Assembly (NCBI RefSeq): GCF_918797505.1
Contig: NC_092794.1
Coordinates: 64,021,345-64,085,344 of the forward strand
Origin: Bemisia tabaci
Taxonomy: Eukaryota > Arthropoda > Insecta > Hemiptera > Aleyrodidae
Direction of reading: 5' to 3'
Length of the DNA stretch: 64,000 bases
The notes beneath the pieces are model-generated. The model searched no databases. It saw nothing but the letters and a program-made list of their open reading frames with translations, and was not told where the DNA came from. Positions 55,462 to 64,000 of the stretch are shown piece by piece. How positions within the stretch are numbered: position 1 is the first letter of the stretch; each line of letters begins with the position of its first letter. The position numbers were made by a program, and so were the translations under genes.

Positions 55462-57528
55462 AAAAACAATGTTCCCAATTTGATGGATCTTCTACTGTCT
55501 AGGGGTGGCTCGGCTCCCTTTTTTCGGGACGGGTCTAAGTCTTCCTAAAACCAATGGGGATACAGGGAGTTTCCCTTGAAAAATATTGGATACTTGACCT
55601 CTTTTTGATGCATTTTGAGGCAATTTTCGCACAAAATATAGCGAGCTTGAGATTCAACTCTTGTGATAATTCTTGAAAAACATCTTGAGCTATTTTCAGT
55701 TTTTGTGTCGCTTTATCCAATGAAAAGAGGAAATATATAGATTCGATGTTTTTCGTTTTGAAGCCCCCCCCCTCCCCCGTAAGACCATGTAAGCCAAGCG
55801 TAAACCCCTCTTCTCTAAGGGTCTTACGTAATACCCGAACGGCCCCCTAGGAACGTTGATGTCACTCTATTCTGCCCGAGCTTGCTACATTGGCCAAGTC
55901 CCACAACGGCCAATGTGTGAGAAAAAGATCAAGACTGAATTTGTGGTTGTGTGGTGTTGCGGTGTGGGCAAGAATCAACCTTTCCGATTGACCAGGGAGC
56001 ATTATATCGGGCCAATCTTCAAATGCCACTCACCTCGGACAGGCGCATCCCTTGAACCCCCCCCCCCCCCTTCAAGCGTCCCCTTCCCCCGATACTAATA
56101 TCAATACAATAAGTCGTGCTGAGTTTCGGCCGCCTCCGAGATTCATCACTGCGACGCTCTGATTGGTCAACTTTGAACTTTTGTGGTTGTGAGAAACACC
56201 GATTTCATCGCTGCCTCGACATAGACAGCGACGCCGATTGTTGGAGAAACTAGTCAAAGTATAGTGAACTTGCTGGTTTTAAAGTCTTGGTTTGACTTTT
56301 GGCATCAGTGGTGTGCCGCAGCTCAAAGGCCGATTGTTTGACCATGATCTGCCCGATTTGCGGGCAGATGTACATGTTCACCTAACATGAGTTATTGTGT
56401 ACCTAAGTCATTCTTGATACGAGTGAATGAGTAGACCACTACGGATCATCAACGAAAAATTTATTGGCCAATTAAGTCGACGATAGTTGACTTTGATGCT
56501 CCTTTATTCTCACTTGATTTATTTGCAAGAGTTTGAACCTAAGTCGCTCCAATTTCGCGTCTTGATTTGAGAGAAGGGTGACTGTCTATGCTTTTTTGTA
56601 CAAAATTTCATGTTGATTTTTCCACAAGCAATTTATTAATTCCTCCGCAATAATCTACACAATGGTGCCGACTATGTGCTTAAAACTACGCCAGTTTCAT
56701 TATAATCTGTTCCTTAAAAATTAGTTTTGGAGAATAAGTTATATTCTCATGTTTCATTAAAATTTGAAGTTAAATTCAAGATGAACACGTCCGTCAGTAT
56801 AGTCATACCGAGAAGTATAAAGCGTTAAATAATGGTTCTAAGATATTACATTTTTAAGCCACTTTTGCAGATTTGTTACGAAAAGAGCCTTCTTCCTGCT
56901 CTAAGTTTCTCTCAGTCATTGGTAACTCATTTTTGAGCAAATACTGAGGACTGTAAAACATTACTTTAACGGACTCTGATCCTAAATCCAACATTGCAAG
57001 TGCAGATTTTCTTCATTTTTTATGATCCCCTTGCAACCCGTCTTCATTTTAAACGCGAATCATCCGTAATAAATGCAGACTATGGAGTATTAGCTACTGC
57101 GCTTACTTTCAAAATGACGCTGTTGACCCACTGAACAAACAAAAGTACCTGTATCGCTTTTACGTGGTTGCTAAATTGCGAAGTACCGAAAGAGTGTATC
57201 ATGCAACTGAGTATGAAACAATGGGATTCCATCGCGGTATTGGCAACGGAAGAAATGACGCTATTCGGAGGATAGAAAAACCTCCAATTACACGATGATC
57301 ATCAAGAGTTTCGTGTTGAGGCACGAAAATGGAGCGCTTTTATGGCAGGTATTTTGCGGATCTTGTCGTATGCGGTCTTCCGCAATTTTTCCATTGTTGC
57401 GCGAATCCAACGTCCATCGATAAATAACCTATAATCGGACGTCACATGATGCTCAACCGTGGAAAATGAGGTCAGGTCACTTTTGTTGAAACTCGCCCGT
57501 TAATCCATCCCGAATGACTCATATTCTG
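55462..57528. other. Non-coding spacer
   Basis: No gene or clear element was found. It contains C runs near 55764-55777 and 56058-56070, which weaken base-level accuracy there. A GGCCAATGT inverted pair occurs near 55890-55915. Confidence 0.4.
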
Positions 57529-57779
57529 CCATACTAAGGAAGAACGCCGTATGAGCGTTCAGACGTTGCCAAGTTTCCTTCAATAAAGACCGGATTTACT
57601 GGGAAAATTGTGAATATTTTCCCCCCAAAATTTTCAGACTATTTTGTACGCAATTTAATCTAAAATATCTGAAAATTTGAAAGAAAAATATGCATAAATA
57701 TCGTCGAAAATACATGTTTTATCGGGGGAATTTGGCAACTCTCGAATGTTCATACTGCGTTTTTCCATAGCACGGCAGT
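57529..57779. mobile_element. MITE family B, copy 2
   Basis: It starts CTGCCATACTAAGGAAGAAC and ends with the inverted TTTTTCCATAGCACGGCAG. It aligns along its whole length with 51149-51408. Confidence 0.85.
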
Positions 57780-58220
57780 TTTCTTCATCGAACATAATCC
57801 ACTTTATCAAAGTCACCTATTATCATTACGCTAATATCTGGCACATCTGGTAAAAGCTCTCACAGAGATCAGCCTTTTACTGATAAGAAAATTTTCACTG
57901 CTCTCAGAATTTATCCTTCGTGGCTGTTCAGTGTTCATAATATGTGCGACGATGAAAATCGAATTGTTTGGCTCCCCCATCTCCCCCTCACAATGCATCC
58001 GTAGCACAGATTTGCACCCCCCTAAAATATGCATGCAACGTTCCGTTCAAACACGCGACTTAACAAAGAGACTTAAACGCTTGCAGACAAAAAATTACAA
58101 ATCTGAGACAGGAAAACTGCACGACATAAATCGGCAGTTTTTTCTCTCTTGTTTTCGGATTTTTGTTCTTCTCTCGCAATTTCAGGTTCAGAAAGAGGCA
58201 GGAAAAATTTTGCGAGGGTA

Positions 58221-58858
58221 GAGGCAACGTCGCAGACTTCCTGTCATACTTTATTTTTTAAACGGATAACTACTCAACGGCAATTCTTCGAAACTGCCGT
58301 GATTTTTCTTCTCTGTGCGAAGAAAATTCTGCAAAAACTTCAACGAATGATGTCAACTTGTTTTTCTTTAAAAAAATAATAAAGAGGTGAAGACTTTCAA
58401 ACACAGCAAACGAGACACGCGGTTGCGGACTTACGCACTGAAAAAAAAATCTCTGTGTATTTACTAAGAAAAGGGTAAAATTACCAAGAATTCAGGGTTC
58501 TATTTGATCCCAGTTTTTTCTTGGTAAAATTACCATTCATGGAATTGGTAATTTTACCGAGAAATCTCGGTAAAATTATCGACTTCTCGGTAATTTTACT
58601 GGACCCCGGTAAAAACGCCAATATTTTTTATCGACTGTGGTAGAATCACCGAGATAAAATGGCAAAGTTACCGGGAATTGATTAGCAATAAAAGTGGTAT
58701 TCTTACCTGAAAAAAACAGTAAAAATACCGGTTTTTAGGTAAGATTACCCGTCTGTCTTGGTAAAATTACCAATAATTGGTAAAAAAGTGGGATGGTAAA
58801 GGTACCAACGGACCTTGGTAAAAACGCCGAGAATTTTTTTTCAGTGCGCCGTCGAGAT
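58221..58858. mobile_element. Foldback repeat family A, copy 6, interrupted
   Basis: The left part has CAACGTCGCAGACTTCCTGT and GAAACTGCCGTGATTTTTCT, and the right part AAACGAGACACGCGGTTGC. The terminal piece CGTCGAGA lies beyond the inserted CACTG element (58436-58846). Confidence 0.7.
58436..58846. mobile_element. CACTG-type MITE packed with GGTAAAATTACC repeats
   Basis: The ends CACTGAAAAAAAAA and the inverted TTTTTTTTCAGTG are flanked by a possible 2-bp duplication (CG). The 411-bp interior consists largely of about a dozen variants of GGTAAAATTACC and its complement (GGTAATTTTACCGAG, CGGTAAAAACGCC). It is non-coding. Confidence 0.85.
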
Positions 58859-59048
58859 ATTTTAAAGCTGTAAAGAGCTCAGACTTATTTTGAAAAAGAA
58901 CATTTATTTTTAAGTAACACACATTAAAGTGTTAGTGATTCACGTCCTGTATACTATTTAGAGATTAGTGGGAGCTTTTACAGACAGTGCCGAACGATTG
59001 TGAGTGAACGGCAAAACTTCATAGCCAAGCAGTGGATTATTTTACCTA

Positions 59049-59279
59049 CACTGGAAAAAAAAACACATTGGATCTCGAGTCCAGACTCTTGAAAACATTG
59101 ACGAGAAAAAATACTCTTAATTGACTCAATCGGATTTTTGCTTGAACCAAAACGAAATCCGCTTAAATTAAGAGGCTTGGTTCTTGATTTAAGCTAGATT
59201 CTGATTGAATTAAGAGTACTTTTTCTTGTCGATGTTTTTAAGAGTCTGGACTCCAGATCCAATGTGTTTTTTTCCAGTG
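59049..59279. mobile_element. Foldback MITE with CACTGGAAAA ends and TA duplication
   Basis: The ends CACTGGAAAAAAAAACACAT and the inverted TTTTTTTCCAGTG are flanked by TA (59047-59048, 59280-59281). The arms continue with GGATCTCGAGTCCAGACTCT. The 231-bp element folds on itself almost completely. Confidence 0.88.
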
Positions 59280-59281
59280 TA

Positions 59282-61100
59282 TGGTGCAACATATTTCCAG
59301 GTTTTCCAAACCGCGGAGAAGTCTTTTAAGAGCGCGAAGTGTCCATTGGGGGCTGGGCCACGAGGAGGCCTGAAGGAGGCCCCCTTGTAATTATTTAATA
59401 TCATCAATCAAAACACGCCAAATCATGCACGGCAGTGACGAAATGCTCTGTCAATTTTGCCGAAGTCACAGATTAGAATCATAGGCAAACACCGAACGCC
59501 CGAGCGTTTATCTTGAGATGCATGTGTTAGCGCGGACCCGGGTCTACCGCTTGGACCTTTTAATAACACTTCGCAATGTTTCAATTTGTAGTCGGTAATG
59601 AGGCAATAATTACGAGCTCCCGCATAGGAAACACTGTTGCCATACTGGCGTTAAATGAAATTTACTCGATTGAGACAACGCCATATTATTATATCAGCCA
59701 TTTGGGTCGACACTCTGGGGGTCAAATACTTTCTGTCCTTCCACTGGTGTCTAAATAAGAATTCTGACTGCCTTGGGTCCATCTTAGCGCCTTTGATTGG
59801 CCGTCAGTGCGGTTTGGACTCAGCAAGGAATATTGGATTTTCGTGTAGGTAAGGGTGCTGGGAGTCGGCATAATTCAAACCAAGAACCCTGGATGGCGAT
59901 CTTTTCACCCAGTGCTGCTGTTTGAAATTTGAAAAATCACCAAAAAATCCGCTGAAAAACCGAAGAAAATTTTTGATTTTGAAAAACTGACCAATAATCT
60001 CAAAATTATCCGCATTGAATACCACAAATACACTAAAAATCCGCGTTTCTCAGAAATATTCGCACTTAGCGTGCATTTTAAAAAGATTTGCAAATTGTCT
60101 ACAATCCTAAATATAGGGGCGTTGGTTCATTTGAAAGGTGTTGTTCTCAATGCTTCGGGAAAACTATAAATTATTTTCTGGGGTTCGTCCCCGATTTTTA
60201 AATCCCTAAAAACTCATAAATTGGATGAGGGGAAGTGGGGGTTTTTTGTTTTTTGTTTTTCGGAAAAGTTTTGTTGCTACGCATCTTACTTTACTGTTTG
60301 CTGTCTTTTTATCAGCTGTTTTCATTCAACAATCATCATTAAGTGAGGTTACTTCCAACACTCAACTGCCATCAACTTACATTTTTCTTTTCCCGCGTTT
60401 TTTTTTTTTTTTTTTTTTACGGTTTTTCATGATTGGTTCCATCTTTTTCCTATTGCCAATTTTTCCTCATTAAGGCAATAACCTCCAAGTTTTTTTTTTC
60501 TCATTTTCGATCAGAACTTTTCACGCTGTTTCTTTTCAATGTGTATAAATATGTTTATTATTAATTTCCATTTTCATTTCATCCTTTTTCTTCTGATTTA
60601 TTTTTTTTAATTTAAAAATTGAACTTTTCAGTTATGATTTTGTTAAAATAATAATAATTTTTACTAATTTTAATTATATGAATTTGGGTGGTGGATTAGT
60701 TAATGGTGTAAGATTTTGTAAAATATTGAAATATTGAAAATATTGAAAATAAAATATTGATAAATAAAAATATTGAAAAATATTGAAAATATTGAAATAT
60801 TTTTTAAAATATTTGAAAAATAATTTTGTATGAAGATTAAAACAAAATTTTAGTTTAAAGTTTACTAAATAAAATTACAATTTTTGAAAACATTTGTTAT
60901 ATTTATTCTCTCAAAGAAATAATTAGACCCGATTCAAAGACAAAACAGAAAATTAAATGAAAATAAATAAAAAAAAAAAAAACATGTGAAAGTGAAAAGT
61001 GTACAGGAAAAATAAGGGGCTGCGAAGCAATACTTTAATTGTGTAAAATTATCTGCAAAATTGATTGCACGAGATTTTACGGAGCTAACGGCCAAATGGA
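59282..61100. other. Non-coding region with A/T-rich low-complexity DNA
   Basis: Contains a second copy of the 690-745 repeat at 59775-59826. A poly(T) run lies at 60398-60418, and an AAATATTGAAAATATTG microsatellite at about 60718-60800. No exon was supported. Confidence 0.5.
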
Positions 61101-61106
61101 GACTTA

Positions 61107-61310
61107 AAATTACGCCTAGATGCAACTATTTGTACTCCTGGGACGTTCATGTTCCATATGAACAAATTTAAAGGTGGCATCATCTTCCTTGCCTGTATTT
61201 TTGATTGCTGAGCTATCGTAGACACCAAGACATACAAAATGACACATAGATGCAACTATTCGCACTCTCAGGACGTCCGTATTGCATATGTACAATATTG
61301 AAGGCGTTCT
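61107..61310. repeat. Two diverged tandem units of about 130 bp
   Basis: Both units contain TAGATGCAACTATT, then GGGACGTTC or AGGACGTCC, CATATGAACAA or CATATGTACAA, and AAAGG or AAGGCG. The starts are near 61107 and 61237. Confidence 0.7.
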
Positions 61311-62219
61311 CGCCTGCTAGTTCTCTCTTACGCACCGAGATATTGGGAAGCGAAATCAATTCGGGAGTTTTTGTGGACTAACTGACTGAGGCCTTTCCTT
61401 TTCCATGAACGGTCACTTTTCAGCACTTATCGGTAACGGATTTTTGTGCATTTTATACTACAGTGCAGCGTTAGTTTAACGTGACTGTATTTGTGGGGTG
61501 GCGGTGATATGTATAGAATCGGCCGCATCAAAAAACATGTTGTTATAAACATAAAATGAACCAGATATTTCCATTTTACTGAACCCTCCAAAGAATATCC
61601 TCAAATATCCGCAGAATGGCCCGCAAACTCTACGCATAGAATTTCCCGCGTTGTTTGCCAATAGCATTCTCTGCAATTTGGCATCACGGGCTCTGGGCAC
61701 TTTTCCCCTTGGGACTCCCCCCCCCCCCCCCCGCTTGAGTGCGAAGTGCTCCTCTCCCTATAGGCAAAAACAGTGGATATGTAGAGACACTCAAGTCGAA
61801 ATAAGCTTTTCTTGATCAACCATAAGCAGTGTTTGTTTTTGTACAGTACATGATTGGAATTTTTATCACGGCGAATCTCGTATAGCAGCGTTTCAATTGA
61901 AAGAAACTCGACGATGGACCCATGAGTTACTGTATCGAATTTCCTTCTTGTTTTACGTCAATTCATGGTTTTTTTGGAAATACATTTTTCCTGAGGGAGT
62001 CCCTTATGGTTTACGTATTTATCAGGTGAGGTTTAAGGAGGCAAGGCAAGTGCTACGAAGGTAGGGTCTGCCCAAGAATATCTTTATTGGGAGAGTATTG
62101 CGTGGACACTGAGTGAGTTGAGTGTTTTGGAGATCCTTTAGGATCCAAAAAGTACAGGGTTGTTGCCAGCCTTTGACGATAATCACCTGCTGCACCTGTT
62201 TACAACTGTGTCACCAGAG
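61311..62219. other. Non-coding spacer
   Basis: No gene was recognised. A C run of about 15 lies at 61719-61733. Confidence 0.4.
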
Positions 62220-62345
62220 TTAAGAAATTTCGTGAAAGATTATGAGAAGAAATTTCATGAGGAAATTTCAAGAAATTTCATGGGGAAAAAAGAAATTTCA
62301 TGAAATTTCTTGTGAAATTTCACGAAAATTCATTAATTGAAATTT
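62220..62345. repeat. Clustered AAGAAATTTCATG repeats
   Basis: About eight variants of GAAATTTCATG and its complement alternate over 120 bp, each partly self-complementary. No repeat border was found. Confidence 0.75.
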
Positions 62346-63706
62346 CTCTTAGCAACTATGCGTGTCACTCAAAGAAGCAATTTCTTTCAACGGTAATGCA
62401 CAAAATTGGTTTAAAAAATTATTGGCGTACCGATTGTAATGATAAATCGCTCTGAATGATTTGAATTCTTAGGTTGGCTGCTCTTTTTGGCCCTACAGAT
62501 CTCGCTACATGGATCGAATTCCGAACCAATTCTACTCAAAGTAGACCTGTTGATGACTGATGGTCACAATGGTTACATTGTGACAATCCTCTTTGATCAA
62601 AATTGGACTGCCGGACGAAACATTTCTGCTGAGTTTTCATTTTATAACTAAGCAAAGTAACGATTTTAAGACTGATGACTCCCGGCTTTTTGATGGTAAT
62701 TTGATAGTCTATCGAGACCTTAACTCTATATGCGGGAGGCATCGGTAAAGGGCTGATGGAATTTCGGAGTTTCACACCTGTCTACACTCTCGCTATGTAA
62801 GTGCCCTACTCTGTGCATAAAGGCACTCCAGCGTCCGCACGAGACATTCTGCGCTGCGTGCAGGAAACAGCACCATTTTCTCGCAGTTGGTAAGTAGGGT
62901 CACTTGGAAGGGCAGGTAATTTGTAAAATTGAGCCGGATTTGTAAACGAGAGGCACACTTCGTCGCTTGGTTGACAAAAGGGCGTAACTACATATTTAGA
63001 TGAGCCCGGAGAGGCATCGAATTGAATGGAGGACAGGGTTCACTGCAGAGTGCAGTTATGCCCTTATGTCAGGTGGGCGACGACTTGTAAACAGCCCCAG
63101 CGCGTGAGTGGCAAGATCGCCGCGTCGAGTCGTGAGAAACCAGTGACACACATTTGGTGTCTGAAACCTGGGCTTTGTCTTTCGGCAAGCAGATGCACCA
63201 GCCGCACTAATAATTGTGAGTGCGTTTCGCGCCCTCGCCGCCAGATCGCGCTCAAGATTTTAGGAAAAGGTGCAACTAATTTGGAGATTCACCCACGATC
63301 TGGTGTTTGGTCTGCGAAGGAACGACGCCATATCGGGAAACGGTGAGCGACGCTCCTTATAACTCATTGAAGAAACTCCGTCTTTTGTTGGGGTCCTCTC
63401 GAGGCAAGGGCACTCGTGCTAAGCTCTTCGAGAGGGCAGCAATCTTGAGGCAGGTTTGAATTTATGCCGCTTAAGGTGTTATGTCTGGTGCGGTCGAAGT
63501 AGCGTGCGATATATCGCATCGGGTAAGTAAAAATCTAGGCAGACTATAATTTTTAAGCCAAAGAAGGGCCGATGACCCCAACGCAAGAGTCTCCCGAATA
63601 CTTTTTGACAAAGAAATTGCAAAATTGGGAAAAATTAAAGCAGAATTTGACAATATGACAAAAACGCGTTGCATTCGTTACAAAAATCGTACGCGGTAGC
63701 TGAATT
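62346..63706. other. Region with a CpG-rich part and a diverged foldback arm
   Basis: 62800-63420 is CpG-rich, with a 106-codon open frame of no recognised family, and could be a promoter or 5' exon. 63490-63655 carries GTGCGATATATCGCAT, a weak match to the arm of the 8361-8795 element. Confidence 0.35.
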
Positions 63707-63746
63707 ATGTTTTCATTCCGCAAAATGTTGCACTTTTTTTGTTCAG

Positions 63747-63956
63747 GATGGATAGGTGGACTCACACGCTTGGGGTATGCTCCTTTTTTTCATACTAAAA
63801 AGTCTGAATCTATCAAGATTACTGACTTAAATGATACAGTTATATCATACAAAAATTGGCTGATTATTGAAACTGATAGACAAAGCTATAAACAAAAAAA
63901 AACAGGGAAGAAAAACGATCCTTTGATGACAGCTGAAGGTTTATACAACGGACAAG
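63747..63956 (+). CDS. Possible internal exon of an unrecognised gene at the right edge
   Basis: An acceptor TTTTTTTGTTCAG precedes 63747 and a donor AAG-GTAATT follows 63956. The 210-bp interval keeps one open frame (WIGGLTRLGYAPFFHTKKSE, then NWLIIETDRQSYK and DPLMTAEGLYNGQ). The composition is protein-like rather than repeat-like. I do not recognise the family; the rest of the gene would lie to the right of the window. Confidence 0.4.
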
Positions 63957-64000
63957 GTAATTAATAGACTAACAAACAACGGTAACATACGAGGAACCCT

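Noticed and set aside
63026..63346. 106-codon open frame in the GC-rich right part
   Set aside because: No domain, composition typical of chance frames in GC-rich DNA, and its end does not splice in phase to the possible exon at 63747.
1..64000. CRISPR array, bacterial operons or integrated virus genes
   Set aside because: The direct repeats seen are satellites or minisatellites without regular unique spacers; genes are intron-containing; no frame resembles a viral replicase, capsid or reverse transcriptase.

Overview
This is eukaryotic nuclear DNA, most likely from an insect. The genes have short coding exons, GT-AG introns and low-GC, intron-rich spacing. One gene encodes an arthropod cuticle or matrix-type chitin-binding protein. 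The intergenic DNA is saturated with small DNA transposons and foldback elements. A hemipteran such as a whitefly would fit, but that is inference and not proven here. Four host genes can be reconstructed exon by exon, one transposase gene is recognisable, and one possible exon of an unknown gene lies at the right edge.

Layout. (1) 1.5-8.9 kb, minus strand: a seven-exon CutA homologue. Its second intron carries a five-unit satellite of about 485 bp per unit (4816-7235) and its first intron a TTAA-flanked foldback element. (2) 9.5-18.6 kb, plus strand: an eight-exon, 889-residue Sec5/EXOC2 exocyst subunit, head-to-head with CutA across about 620 bp, with several MITEs in its introns. (3) 21.0-23.0 kb, minus strand: a two-exon, 100-residue small secreted protein whose intron carries a non-autonomous hAT element and a foldback element. 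(4) 23-32 kb: no recognisable gene, but MITEs, a large palindrome, CpG-rich blocks and a second non-autonomous hAT copy inserted into a foldback repeat. (5) 32.35-44.06 kb, minus strand: a long low-complexity protein with one ChtBD2 chitin-binding domain. Its signal-peptide exon lies 9 kb upstream of the main exon, and the intron between them holds nested transposons, including one of 4.7 kb and one of 3.5 kb. (6) 46.0-51.0 kb: a full-length hAT transposon with an exact 8-bp target duplication. Its transposase is domain-complete but split by a 1.57-kb TA-flanked insertion. (7) 51-64 kb: accessory DNA with many MITEs, an unusual GC-rich array of short hairpins (52.54-52.68 kb), tandem repeats and a possible exon of an unknown gene at the right edge.

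The host genes do not form one pathway. CutA is a small trimeric protein of metal-tolerance or membrane-anchoring type, Sec5 tethers exocytic vesicles, and the two small-locus products are secreted. The strongest theme is layering of mobile elements: at least five cases of an element inside an element can be read from precise target duplications. The most unusual items are the hairpin array, the 4.7-kb element flanked by a duplicated piece of a host exon, and a short sequence module shared by hAT elements and by a perfect 62-bp palindrome elsewhere.
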